Below, in pieces: positions 32,808 to 41,678 of a stretch of DNA of 64,000 nt. Location of the stretch: assembly GCA_016930675.1 (NCBI GenBank), contig JAFGGG010000045.1, positions 1 through 64,000 of the forward strand, in the 5' to 3' direction. Source of the DNA: Spirochaetales bacterium (lineage in GTDB: Bacteria > Spirochaetota > Spirochaetia > SZUA-6 > RPPD01). Below the pieces are notes generated by a model. That model had not been told where the DNA came from, ran no database searches, and was given only the letters and a program-made list of their open reading frames with translations. The translations under genes and the position numbers were made by a program. Every line of letters starts with the position of its first letter. Position 1 is the first letter of the stretch.

Positions 32808-34646
32808 TTAAATCTTAAGCACTTCGGATATTACCTGATGTGTATGTTCCGCTATCTCCCGGATAATCACGGAAGAATTTTTTCCATTGACCTTAAAAGA
32901 ATGAGGATAGACGGGTTTACAGATTGTAGCTTCAACCCGCGTAAAGCATTTGTAGATTTTTTTACCAAATACTATTCTTGGTATGGGATTGATCACAATC
33001 GGAATGATGGGTTTGTTCAAGAGGTAGGCCAAATAAAAAACACCATGCTTGAAGGGTGCCGGGTTGCGGCTCAGATGTGTCAAGTCTCCTTCAGGGAAGA
33101 AGTGAAGGAATTTTTTCCGATCGATGATATGCCTGGACACACGGATAAGACTGGAGAATGGCAGTGCTTCGGATACGGGTATGGCGCCCAGCAGTCTGAT
33201 ATAGTATCCCACGAACGGCATGTCGAAGGTCTGTTCCATGGCCGTGAAATAGGTACGCCCGGGCGCGATAACCTGAGCGATAATGGCGGGGTCCAGGTAG
33301 AGAGAGTGATTGGAGATGTAGAAACCACCGTCATCCGCCATTTTGAGGTTCTCCCTGCCTTTTATCCGGAGACGAAAGACCAGCGTATTGTAAATAATTA
33401 CCAGCAGGAAGGTAAGCCAATAAATGAACCTGGCGTACGCACTGCAGAGAGGGTAGAGGTACCTGCCGTTAATCCTGGTAAGCGTGGGCTTAAGGAGCAC
33501 CGGCTGTTCAGTATGTTTAAAACCGCAGCGGACCAAACGCCCCTTCCATTCCACTCCCCCCAGCAGTCCGGTTTTTAAGGTAGAGGTAACGGCTATGATC
33601 ATTACCATAAAAAAGAGGATGGGATAGGAGAGAGTGATGGAAAGTGATATTTTTCTGTCGCGCAGCACTAGAAACCAGATGCCGCCGAACATGCTGACAG
33701 GTATAATTGAAAAAAGAAGATCGTTGCCTCCCGCGTAGCATTGATGGATCAGGTTGAGTACGGGGATCTCGATTACCGCCGCCACTACCAGAAAAAGCGC
33801 CGCCAGAAACAGAATGCTCTGGTGCAGAGCGCCGAACGTGTTTTTGACAAGTCCTTTAAAAGCACCCTTAAATGAATGATACATCCTGCAGTGGATATAG
33901 TCTTTTCCATCGATAAAGATGGTTTTATAACCGTGTTCCTTCATTGCCCTGGCCAGAGAGATGTCTTCCACCAACGAGTTCTTGAATGAAGTATACCCCC
34001 CAATGGCTAACAGGCATTTCCTGCGGCAGACCATAAACTGACCGATGGCAAAGGAAAAAAAGGGATTGTTTTTCTGAGGTATCTTCCAGAGCGGCATAAG
34101 GATGGTAGTCATGATGTAGATTGCCGGTACTATCAGCGCTTCACCTAACGATCCTATAAGATGATGCAGGAAAGCCGACATGAAATCCGCCTTGTGCCGC
34201 AACATATTGGTCACGGCCCAGGATATACTTTGTGATGTGTGAATGGTATCCGCGTCGGTGAACATCAGGTATTCACCCCGGGCGGATTCAATTAACTGTT
34301 GGCAGGCATACTGCTTGCCGATCCAACCCTCGGCAAGCGGTTTGCCTTTATAGGCTTTGATCTTATTATTTTTTCTGGCATACTTTTTGATTATGCGCCA
34401 GGTGCCGTCGTTTGAGTTGTCGTCGATCACCAGTATTTCGTAATTGGGGTAGTCCTGCTCGAGCAGTGAATCAAGGCATTCGCCGATGTTTGTCTCTTCA
34501 TCACGTGCCGGTATCAGTACCGATACTTTGGGAGCGGTGCTTACATCAGGTGAATAGGTAAGATTTTTCAGCGTTTCTTTGTTTTTCAGAGAAAGCAGTA
34601 AAAAATATACGCAGATTATGGTAGTTATGGCAAGATAGGTGTTCAT
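32808..34646 (-). CDS. Fusion of a GT2 glycosyltransferase and a PlsC-type acyltransferase
   Basis: This 612-residue protein has a membrane helix at its start, a GT2 domain (about 35-260: SVLIPARDEETNI, VIDDNSNDGT, FTDADT at 129-134, EDISLARAM), several membrane helices (about 280-420), then a 1-acylglycerol-3-phosphate acyltransferase domain. The latter holds the HX4D motif as NHSLYLD (His447, Asp452) and FPEG at 517-520. Both halves appear intact. The GT2 half resembles CrtQ-type enzymes that glycosylate carotenoid acids, and CrtO-type acyltransferases act next in that pathway. The fusion would put sugar and acyl transfer in one protein; substrate by analogy only. Confidence 0.8.
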   Translation of the reverse strand: MNTYLAITTIICVYFLLLSLKNKETLKNLTYSPDVSTAPKVSVLIPARDEETNIGECLDSLLEQDYPNYEILVIDDNSNDGTWRIIKKYARKNNKIKAYKGKPLAEGWIGKQYACQQLIESARGEYLMFTDADTIHTSQSISWAVTNMLRHKADFMSAFLHHLIGSLGEALIVPAIYIMTTILMPLWKIPQKNNPFFSFAIGQFMVCRRKCLLAIGGYTSFKNSLVEDISLARAMKEHGYKTIFIDGKDYIHCRMYHSFKGAFKGLVKNTFGALHQSILFLAALFLVVAAVIEIPVLNLIHQCYAGGNDLLFSIIPVSMFGGIWFLVLRDRKISLSITLSYPILFFMVMIIAVTSTLKTGLLGGVEWKGRLVRCGFKHTEQPVLLKPTLTRINGRYLYPLCSAYARFIYWLTFLLVIIYNTLVFRLRIKGRENLKMADDGGFYISNHSLYLDPAIIAQVIAPGRTYFTAMEQTFDMPFVGYYIRLLGAIPVSEALPFSSLIRVSRHIIDRKKFLHFFPEGDLTHLSRNPAPFKHGVFYLAYLLNKPIIPIVINPIPRIVFGKKIYKCFTRVEATICKPVYPHSFKVNGKNSSVIIREIAEHTHQVISEVLKI

Positions 34647-34797
34647 CAGCTTCTGCCCGCCTTCTCTTTTCCGCCGGCTTTTTAAAAGGCGGTTGTTGCG
34701 CTTGGGCCTATCTTAAAAACAAAAGCACGCACTTGTCAATATGAGGAAAGGCGGCCGGCACACGCTACCGGGCACCCCGTGTTTACCGATTACCGCC

Positions 34798-34827
34798 TTG
34801 ACGCGCTTCCCGCTTATCCACTATGCT
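34798..34827 (+). promoter_or_regulatory. Promoter of the two-component operon
   Basis: TTGACG (34798-34803), an 18-base spacer and TATGCT (34822-34827). Confidence 0.5.
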
Positions 34828-34864
34828 ATTTTATTAGTTGTAAATTCAGATAAGCAGTGTAGAT

Positions 34865-35539
34865 ATGCGCATTCTTGTGATTGAAGATGATATGAAAATC
34901 GCCTCTTTTATTGTGAAAGGTTTAAAACAAGCGGGTTATGCGGCGGATCATATTCTTGACGGCCAAAGCGGTCTTGACCAGGCTCAAAGCGTCGATTATG
35001 ACGCATTAATTGTTGATATTATGCTTCCCCGGCTTGACGGTTATAGTCTTATCCAGCGGCTGAGAGAAAAAAAAGTCTTCACACCGTGCCTTATTTTAAG
35101 TGCCAAAAGCAGTTTGGACGATAAACTTAAAGGATTTCAGGCGGGTACGGACGATTATCTTACCAAACCGTTCTCTTTTTCCGAACTATTAGCACGAGTG
35201 CAGGCGCTTCTGCGCAGGTCCTCTCAGCAGCAACAGGCTGCAGTCCTAACGGCGGGCGATCTGCGCATGGATCTTTTTACGCGGCGGGTTACAAGAGGTT
35301 CCAAAGAAATTGAGCTCCAGCCGCGGGAGTACTCGCTGTTGGAATATCTGATGCGCAACAGCGGTAACGTTGTATCAAAAACCATGATTATGGAGCATGT
35401 GTGGGATTATCATTTCGATCCTGAGACCAATGTCGTGGATGTGCTGGTTCACAGACTGCGTACTAAAATAGAGAGAGGATTTGAAAAAAAAATACTGCAC
35501 ACGGTAAGGGGCGTGGGTTATGTACTTAAGATCGTTTAG
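34865..35539 (+). CDS. OmpR-family response regulator
   Basis: The 224-residue regulator has a receiver domain (1-120) with Asp8/Asp9, phospho-acceptor Asp51 in IVDIMLP, Ser79-type AKSS and Lys101 in TKPFSF, followed by an OmpR/PhoB winged helix (about 128-224: LQPREYSLLEYLM, VVDVLVHRLRTKI, VRGVGYVLKI). It overlaps the kinase gene by twenty bases, so the pair is coupled. A shared sequence box ahead of the downstream lipoprotein and HtrA genes is the likely binding site. The stress sensed is probably envelope protein damage, by analogy with CpxR/CssR. Confidence 0.92.
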   Translation: MRILVIEDDMKIASFIVKGLKQAGYAADHILDGQSGLDQAQSVDYDALIVDIMLPRLDGYSLIQRLREKKVFTPCLILSAKSSLDDKLKGFQAGTDDYLTKPFSFSELLARVQALLRRSSQQQQAAVLTAGDLRMDLFTRRVTRGSKEIELQPREYSLLEYLMRNSGNVVSKTMIMEHVWDYHFDPETNVVDVLVHRLRTKIERGFEKKILHTVRGVGYVLKIV

Positions 35540-36899
35540 ATTCCGCATTACCCTGCTGTTTACGGTCATATTCTTATTATGTTCTGTCATACTCTATGTT
35601 GCCTCATATATTATTATCTCTGCGTCCATAAAAAGTGAGGAATACGCGTTTCTGGAATCAAAACTGCTTGAATACTGGGCCATCTATCAGACCGGCAGTC
35701 TGGATCTGCTGATAAATGAAATCTCTTTGCAGCGCTTCATGAAAGAAGAGAAACTCTATATGGTCCGTATTGCCGGAAGATACAATAACACTCTCTACCT
35801 TTTTGTGCCGGACCATTGGCGCGGTTTCAATTTTTACGAACTGGAGAACCAACATTCAATCAAGGAAGGTGAAATAATCAGGCTGGCTTCGCATGAGACT
35901 GCTCAAGTATTAGATATATCTTCACTCTACCTTCCGGACCAGCATATTCTGCAGATTGGTATTTCCAACACACAGCGGGAAAAAACATTGGCACAGTTCA
36001 GACAGGCGTTTTTACTCGTCATTGTTCCTTTGCTTGTCCTCAGTTTTTTCGGGGGGATGATTTTTTCGTCACGCTTTTTATGGCCCGTGAAGAGTCTTAT
36101 AAATACGACCAAAGAAATTATCAGAACCGGTCGTATGAATATGCGAGTTCCTCCGCGCAAGAGTAAAGATGAACTGGATGAACTCATCGGGCTTTTCAAC
36201 CGGATGCTTGAAAAAATCGAGAACCTGATGAATAGCCTGCGCCAGACTTTGGATAATGTGTCGCATGAAATACGCACTCCCCTGACGCGTTTGCGCGGAA
36301 TAGCGGAAATGGCTTTACGCCCCCCTTCGCATAAAAAGAACATGCAGAAAGCGCTTGTGGAAGGTATTGCAGAATCAGAACATATTTTATATCTTTTGAA
36401 CACATTACTCGATATTTCACAAGCCGAATCCGGGATTATCACGCTTAATAAGCAACGGCTTGATATTTCGGAACTGATTCTGGATATGCTGGATTTTTAT
36501 CATTATCTCGCCGAAGAAAAAGACATTTTCCTGGATAAACAGCTTGCGCGCGGCCTTTTCATCTTTGGGGATCTCAACCGTATCCGGCAAATAATATCCG
36601 GCTTATTGGAAAATGCTTTTAAATACACGCCTGCCAAAGGGAAAATAGAGGTTGCTACCCGGACTGAAAATACGCAGGCCGTAATTCACATAAAGAATAC
36701 CGGGCCCGGAATTAAAAAAGACGAGCTTACGCACATCTGGAAGCGTTTTTATCGCAGTAAACATGCCGAGCAACAGCAGGGTATAGGTTTGGGCTTGAGT
36801 CTGGTAAAAGCAGTGGTTGAGGCGCATGGAGGAGAAATCAGCGTGCAAAGCAAAGTCGGGGAATACACTGCTTTTCAAGTAAAACTGCCTTGTCTGTAA
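35520..36899 (+). CDS. Membrane sensor histidine kinase
   Basis: The 459-residue kinase has two membrane helices (about 10-33 and 164-184) with an extracytoplasmic loop of about 130 residues between them. A HAMP domain follows (about 186-240: RFLWPVKSLINTTKEI), then the phosphorylated His249 in DNVSHEIRTPLTR and an ATPase domain with NAFKYTP, GPGIKKDEL and GIGLGLSL boxes. It should phosphorylate the regulator encoded just upstream. The periplasmic sensor loop has no recognised domain. It sits next to lipoprotein and HtrA genes, so misfolded envelope protein is a likely cue. Confidence 0.92.
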   Translation: MYLRSFRFRITLLFTVIFLLCSVILYVASYIIISASIKSEEYAFLESKLLEYWAIYQTGSLDLLINEISLQRFMKEEKLYMVRIAGRYNNTLYLFVPDHWRGFNFYELENQHSIKEGEIIRLASHETAQVLDISSLYLPDQHILQIGISNTQREKTLAQFRQAFLLVIVPLLVLSFFGGMIFSSRFLWPVKSLINTTKEIIRTGRMNMRVPPRKSKDELDELIGLFNRMLEKIENLMNSLRQTLDNVSHEIRTPLTRLRGIAEMALRPPSHKKNMQKALVEGIAESEHILYLLNTLLDISQAESGIITLNKQRLDISELILDMLDFYHYLAEEKDIFLDKQLARGLFIFGDLNRIRQIISGLLENAFKYTPAKGKIEVATRTENTQAVIHIKNTGPGIKKDELTHIWKRFYRSKHAEQQQGIGLGLSLVKAVVEAHGGEISVQSKVGEYTAFQVKLPCL

Positions 36900-36906
36900 T
36901 CCGCAA

Positions 36907-36945
36907 ACCTTTCAAAACTGTAATACTCCGGTCATACTTTTGTAA
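36907..36945 (+). promoter_or_regulatory. Regulatory box A, probable response-regulator site
   Basis: About 31 of 39 bases match the sequence at 37705-37743. It holds TGTAAT (36919-36924) and TGTAAA (36941-36946) with starts 22 bases apart, two helical turns. A TATCAA -10-like hexamer begins 27 bases after the second hexamer's start, at 36968, exactly as in box B. This suits an activator bound on one DNA face. Confidence 0.65.
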
Positions 36946-36992
36946 ACTTCTTTGCGTACATTAAAAGTATCAAAATTAGCAAGGAGGTTGCT

Positions 36993-37337
36993 ATGAAAAA
37001 GTTATTGTTATTGGGAGTTGGGATTTTGGTCATAAGCATTATGGCCTGCAGCGGAGGAAATCAGATCGCGATATCCGATAAAATGAACGATTTCCTGAGT
37101 ACACTTTCCGATACCAATTCCATTATTGCCGCGGCGGAAAAGTACGGATACTCTCCGGAGAATGTGCCGCTGGGAATATATGAATTGAAGGAACCCATTG
37201 TAACCAAGGTCGAAAAACAGGGTCAGCAGACGCTGTATTTCGTTAATGTTACCCACGGTGAGATCAAGGACGACATCATAGTGGTTTGGGACGGAGACGT
37301 GGTTGTAGATGTCAGAGACTATAAAGCCGCTGAATAA
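36993..37337 (+). CDS. Small lipoprotein of the envelope-stress cluster
   Basis: The 114-residue protein has a lipobox SIMAC (Cys19). The mature part has an alpha-helical segment (KMNDFLSTL...IIAAAEKYGY) and a C-terminal group of strands ending VVWDGDVVVDVRDYKAAE. No family is recognised. AGGAGGTTGCT sits before the ATG, and a regulatory box shared with the HtrA gene lies upstream, so it should be made under the same conditions as the protease. It may act as a chaperone-like or modulating partner of the protease or kinase; that is inference. Confidence 0.75.
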   Translation: MKKLLLLGVGILVISIMACSGGNQIAISDKMNDFLSTLSDTNSIIAAAEKYGYSPENVPLGIYELKEPIVTKVEKQGQQTLYFVNVTHGEIKDDIIVVWDGDVVVDVRDYKAAE

Positions 37338-37360
37338 TCCAAAAACATAATAACTCCGCA

Positions 37361-37389
37361 GGGCTTTCTATAAAGGAAGCCCTTTTTTT
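37361..37389 (+). terminator. Rho-independent terminator after the small lipoprotein gene
   Basis: GGGCTTTC and GGAAGCCC pair with one mismatch around a six-base loop and are followed by seven Ts. Confidence 0.8.
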
Positions 37390-37406
37390 ATTAATTGATA
37401 TGTTGT

Positions 37407-37664
37407 TTATTTCTGTGTTTGCTTTTTATCCGATAAAATGCTTAATAATTCTGCAAGGGCATTATTCTGCGCATGAAGATGTTTGAGGATTGCACGAACT
37501 TCTTCTTCCGATTTAAGATTAACCTGATAATCATTATGCGCCTCGATCCTGTCTTTTTCCGCGATTTTTTGACCGGTCGCTAATTTTTCCGATAACAGAT
37601 CATTTACATTTCTAATGGGCGGGTGTTTGTGTTCATAGGGAGGGGGAAATAATTCTTTTTTCAT
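37407..37664 (-). CDS. DUF1003 relative lacking its membrane segment
   Basis: The 85-residue protein begins like DUF1003 (PPIRNVNDLLSEKLATGQKIA) and ends like DUF1003 (DRIEAHNDYQVNLKSEEEVRAIL), but the two membrane helices that normally separate these parts are gone; they join directly at KIAE-KDRIEA. The reading frame is kept, and AGGA precedes the ATG, so a soluble protein may be produced. An in-frame deletion is the simplest history. It is divergent from the HtrA gene and shares its intergenic region. It could also be classed as a pseudogene. Confidence 0.65.
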   Translation of the reverse strand: MKKELFPPPYEHKHPPIRNVNDLLSEKLATGQKIAEKDRIEAHNDYQVNLKSEEEVRAILKHLHAQNNALAELLSILSDKKQTQK

Positions 37665-37704
37665 ATCTTTGTCCTAAAATAATTCTTATTCATCAGCCTT
37701 AAAA

Positions 37705-37743
37705 ACCTTTCAAAAATGTAATGTTGCGGTCATATTTCTGAAA
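37705..37743 (+). promoter_or_regulatory. Regulatory box B in front of the first HtrA gene
   Basis: It matches box A at 36907-36945. TGTAAT (37717) and TGAAAG (37739) again start 22 bases apart, and a TACAAT -10-like hexamer begins 27 bases after the second, at 37766. Confidence 0.65.
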
Positions 37744-37792
37744 GCTGACTCTGTTATGTTTTAAATACAATATGATAACCAAGGAGGTTGTT

Positions 37793-39298
37793 ATGACCGT
37801 CAAACATATAATTCAGCAGCGTTTTATCCAAATTGCGGGTGCGGCGCTTATTTTCTTTATCGCAGGAATATTACTGTCCCCCTATTTAATTTCGTCACAT
37901 GCTAACGGGATAATAAGCGGAAGTTCATTGAATCTTGAACTTCCTCATAATGCCAAGGACGGATTCGATTCCATGTCCAACATTCAGACAGCTTTGCAGG
38001 ATATTTCAGCCGGGGTTCTCCCCGCTGTTGTGGAAGTGTCTGTGGTGGATGTGGTAAAACAGGAGGTGCCTTCCGCAAATTCTCCTTTTGAATTCTTTTT
38101 TAGTCCTGATGGAACTAACCCCGCTCCGCAGCAGCGAGAGTTCCGGCGGGAGGGATTAGGATCGGGCATTATTGTGCGCCAGGTGGATAAAAACGTATAT
38201 GTGCTCACCAATAATCATGTGGTAAGTGAGGCGGATGAGATTACCATCAAATTCGCGGATAATAAGCAGTACAAAGCCACCTTGGTGGGAAAGGACGATA
38301 AAAAGGATCTGGCACTGGTAACGTTCGAAGCCCGGGAACACATTCCGACGGCGGTGCTGGGTGATTCCAATTCGGTCCAGGTGGGAGACTGGGTGCTGGC
38401 CGTGGGAAATCCATTGGGATTTGATTCCACAGTAACCCAGGGTATTATCAGCGCCATAGGAAGGAAGTCCCTGCCCAATTCCGAGATCGCGATGTATACG
38501 GATTATTTTCAGACAGATGCGGCCATCAACCGGGGTAATTCCGGAGGAGCGCTGGTAAATATCCACGGTGAGGTTATCGCCATCAACACATGGATAGCTT
38601 CACCCTCCGGGGGAAATGTGGGGATCGGATTCGCCATTCCCATTAATAACGCCAAATCGGCCATCGAGGATTTTATCACCAAAGGTAAAATTTCATACGG
38701 CTGGATAGGAGTGGAAAGCGGTGATCTTCCGGCTTCATTGCAGGAGGATCTTCATCTGACAGGTATCCAGGGCTCGTTTATATACGGTGTGTTTAAAAAC
38801 TCACCGGCCTATGAAGCAGGGATTCTGCCGGGTGATTTTATAACACGTGTTGACGGAGAAGAGATTAACGATATGATGCAGCTGCTGCTTACGGCAGGCA
38901 GTCTTGAACCGGGTAAAAAGACGGGCGTGGAGTTAATTCGTTACGGTAAAAAAATGAATCTTACTTTACAAATTAAGGAAAGACCGGCTTCAGAACAAGA
39001 GGCCGATGAGGCCGCTCTGCTGTGGCCGGGAATGGTGGCGTTAAAGATTACGGAGGATATCCGCGAACGCCTTCATCTGGCAAACACAATCGGTAATGTG
39101 ATTATCAGCAGAGTCGAACCGCACAGCCCGGCGGATGTGGCCGGTTTTCAGTCGGGGGATATCATAGGCGCGATAAATAATCGGCCTATCAATAACGCGA
39201 CCGATTTCTACAAAGCAATAAATGAATCGGGTGCGTCCGAAATAATGTTTAAACTCACCCGCGGCAACCAAGAGTTGCTGATGGGACTGGTTAAATAG
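37793..39298 (+). CDS. htrA: HtrA/DegP-family serine protease 1 (membrane anchored)
   Basis: The 501-residue protein has an uncleaved-looking N-terminal membrane helix (about 12-32), a trypsin-like domain with His142 (LTNNHVV), Asp172 (KKDLALV) and Ser250 (NRGNSGGAL), and two PDZ domains (about 300-390 and 410-500). It should degrade or refold damaged proteins in the periplasm. AAGGAGGTTGTT fixes the start. Regulatory box B precedes it, and a second HtrA gene follows after 17 bases. The Asp-rich loop before the protease (FFSPDG) resembles the LA loop of other HtrAs. Confidence 0.93.
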   Translation: MTVKHIIQQRFIQIAGAALIFFIAGILLSPYLISSHANGIISGSSLNLELPHNAKDGFDSMSNIQTALQDISAGVLPAVVEVSVVDVVKQEVPSANSPFEFFFSPDGTNPAPQQREFRREGLGSGIIVRQVDKNVYVLTNNHVVSEADEITIKFADNKQYKATLVGKDDKKDLALVTFEAREHIPTAVLGDSNSVQVGDWVLAVGNPLGFDSTVTQGIISAIGRKSLPNSEIAMYTDYFQTDAAINRGNSGGALVNIHGEVIAINTWIASPSGGNVGIGFAIPINNAKSAIEDFITKGKISYGWIGVESGDLPASLQEDLHLTGIQGSFIYGVFKNSPAYEAGILPGDFITRVDGEEINDMMQLLLTAGSLEPGKKTGVELIRYGKKMNLTLQIKERPASEQEADEAALLWPGMVALKITEDIRERLHLANTIGNVIISRVEPHSPADVAGFQSGDIIGAINNRPINNATDFYKAINESGASEIMFKLTRGNQELLMGLVK

Positions 39299-39315
39299 TT
39301 TTGAGGAGGTTTGTT

Positions 39316-40773
39316 ATGACACATAAAATAAAACAGTTAAAAAGAATATCAGGCAGGGCGGCAGCCCTGGCCATGCTTATCTTGTTTTTAACTCTTACTT
39401 TAGGCGCCGATGGTGGAGACAGAAATGAACAGATAAGTCAGGGTGTTACCGCACTGGAAAATATTCAGAATGCCTTTCATCTTGTGGCGGGCAAGGTGAT
39501 ACCAACGGTAGTGGAAGTGGAAGTAACGGACGTTGTGAAAGCCCCGGCGTTTCAATCACCATTTGATTTCTTTTTTGACAGTCCTGAAAAGAATAATAGC
39601 CCGGACCAGCGCGAGTACAGGCGGTACGGTTTGGGTTCCGGTATTATCGTACAGAGAAACGGCGATAAGGTATATGTACTTACCAATTACCATGTGGCCG
39701 GAGAGGCCGAAGAAATAAATATCAAACTTTCCGACAAACGCGAGTTTAAAGCCTCGCTGGTGGGAACGGATGACAAAAAAGATCTGGCTCTTTTAGTGTT
39801 CGAAACCGGGGAGCAGGTACCCATTGCCGAGCTGGGCGACTCGGACGATATCCATGTAGGTGATTGGGTGCTGGCTGTGGGCAATCCGTTCGGTTTTTCT
39901 TCCACAATTACTTCGGGTATAATAAGCGCTGTGGGTCGTGAAAGTGCGGTTGGAGCGTCAGGCGGCAATTTCACCGAGTACATCCAGACGGACGCGGCCA
40001 TCAACCAGGGTAATTCGGGCGGAGCTCTGGTAAATATAAAGGGTCAGGTGATAGGGATTAATGCCTGGATTGCGTCTCCCAGCGGAGGAAATGTTGGTAT
40101 CGGTTTTGCAATACCCATTAACAATGCCAAACAGGACATTAAAGATTTCTTAACCAAAGGTAAGGTGGAATACGGCTGGCTGGGCATTACCATGGGAGGT
40201 ATTGTTCCGGAGGCAGCCCAGGACTTAAAAGTTGAGGGTAAAGGTGGCGCCCTTGTGTATGGTTTGTTTAAAGATTCGCCGGCGTTCAAGGCAGGAGTTC
40301 TCCCAGGCGATTTTATTACGGCGGTGAACGGTAAAGAGGTGAAGGATTCATCTCAGCTTTTACATATGATAGGCAGCCTGGCTCCGGGCGTCACCACCCG
40401 TTTGACCCTTATCCGTGACGCTAAGGAAATAAACATGAATGTTACTCTCGCCGTAAGAGGTGATGAAAAAACCATCATCGACCGGGCCGGAAAAATCTGG
40501 CCGGGATTTTCGGTTGTTCCCATCACTCCTGATATCGCCAAGCAGCTGAAACTCAAATCCGGCGCAAACGGAGTGGTAATTGCGCAGCTGGATAACGGAA
40601 GCGCCGCGCTTACTGCGGGTCTTAAGCCCGGAGACGTGATAATAAAAATAAACGAGAAAAAAGTGGAAAACGTGCGTGACTTTTACCGCGTCCTGAATCA
40701 GGAAAAGAACCACGATGTTCGCTTCCGCATTCTTAGGGATAACACGGAACTTATTATCGGCCTGGTCCGGTAA
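39316..40773 (+). CDS. htrA: HtrA/DegP-family serine protease 2 (exported)
   Basis: The 485-residue protein has a signal peptide (about 1-30), a protease domain with His126 (LTNYHVA), Asp156 (KKDLALL) and Ser234 (NQGNSGGAL), and two PDZ domains (about 285-375 and 395-485). It is a clear tandem duplicate of the previous gene, sharing domain order and a characteristic IGFAIPINNAK segment, but lacks the long N-terminal membrane anchor. It begins 17 bases after that gene (GAGGAGG site) and ends at a strong terminator, so the pair is one operon under box B. Confidence 0.93.
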   Translation: MTHKIKQLKRISGRAAALAMLILFLTLTLGADGGDRNEQISQGVTALENIQNAFHLVAGKVIPTVVEVEVTDVVKAPAFQSPFDFFFDSPEKNNSPDQREYRRYGLGSGIIVQRNGDKVYVLTNYHVAGEAEEINIKLSDKREFKASLVGTDDKKDLALLVFETGEQVPIAELGDSDDIHVGDWVLAVGNPFGFSSTITSGIISAVGRESAVGASGGNFTEYIQTDAAINQGNSGGALVNIKGQVIGINAWIASPSGGNVGIGFAIPINNAKQDIKDFLTKGKVEYGWLGITMGGIVPEAAQDLKVEGKGGALVYGLFKDSPAFKAGVLPGDFITAVNGKEVKDSSQLLHMIGSLAPGVTTRLTLIRDAKEINMNVTLAVRGDEKTIIDRAGKIWPGFSVVPITPDIAKQLKLKSGANGVVIAQLDNGSAALTAGLKPGDVIIKINEKKVENVRDFYRVLNQEKNHDVRFRILRDNTELIIGLVR

Positions 40774-40802
40774 TATTCGTATACCCTCCTCCTATTCGAA
40801 GA

Positions 40803-40834
40803 GCCGGCGCTCTCTAAGGGCGCCGGCATTTTTT
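40803..40834 (+). terminator. Rho-independent terminator of the HtrA operon
   Basis: Perfect eight-pair stem GCCGGCGC/GCGCCGGC, nine-base loop, then ATTTTTT. Confidence 0.88.
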
Positions 40835-41648
40835 ATGTGATATTTTCTTCCACCCTGTTGCGCCCCGCCTGTTTTGCTTTGTACAAGGCAGCGTCGGCTT
40901 TTCTAAAAATATCTTCCGTGCTGTCCGCTTTACGCAACTCAGCCACCCCCAGACTTAAAGTAACCGTAATGTCATGGATGTATTTACGAGCGGCAATGGT
41001 TTCTCGTATTTTTTCCGCCAGTATCCTAGCCTGAGCCGCTGTTGTCTGGGCAGCCACGATGGCAAATTCTTCACCGCCGATGCGAAACAGAAAGTCGCTC
41101 TTACGGATACAGGAGTTCACGCGTTGGGCTACGATATTTAATATTTTATCTCCGATATCGTGACCGTATTTATCGTTTATCTTTTTAAAGTGATCGATAT
41201 CGAAAAGAATCAGAGAGAGTCTGGAATTATTCCTGTTTGCCTGTGCTATTTCCTTTTCAAGGATATCACGATACGCGTAACGGTTTAAAAGTAGTGTCAG
41301 CTGATCATAGGTCGCCATATGTTCCAATTTTTCCCGGATATAGCGTTTTACGATAAGCGCGACGAGAATAATAAGACCGAGGTTGATGGAAATAAATATA
41401 ATCACAAGCCGCAGCAGGGTGCGTTCTTCCCGCCCCATTGTCGACTGGGTCTGTGAGAATAAATTGTCTATTATTACCTCACACTGTTCGATTAAATGTA
41501 CGATGTGTGTTGTCAGCAGTTCGCTCTGTTTGTTTCTCTTTTCACTGATTGTGGCCTTAAGCTGATCCCAGCTTTTTTCGAGCTCATAATATAAGGATTG
41601 TATATAACTGTTTTGATTAAGCGGCGATAATTTATTAGAACTGAGCTT
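40833..41648 (-). pseudogene. GGDEF diguanylate cyclase gene lacking its 5' end
   Basis: From 41648 to 40833 on the minus strand runs one open frame: about 70 residues of amphipathic helix (LYYELEKSWDQLKATISEKR, ELLTTHIVHLIEQCEVIIDNL), a membrane helix (LLRLVIIFISINLGLIILVALIV, in part), then a GGDEF domain with RIGGEEF and the RKSD inhibitory site. The helical part is the back half of a periplasmic sensor. It has no ATG, GTG or TTG, and a stop lies at 41649-41651. The only ATG, at 41438, has no Shine-Dalgarno. The first membrane helix and start were lost next to the GH94 gene end. Expression of the cyclase alone from 41438 cannot be excluded. Confidence 0.6.
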
Positions 41649-41678
41649 TTAGCTGTATCGGGCGCCCCAATATCGGTT

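Noticed and set aside
32838-33578. 246-codon plus-strand open frame opposite the GT2-PlsC gene
   Set aside because: It has no ribosome-binding site and no recognisable domain, while the opposite strand has intact motifs throughout.
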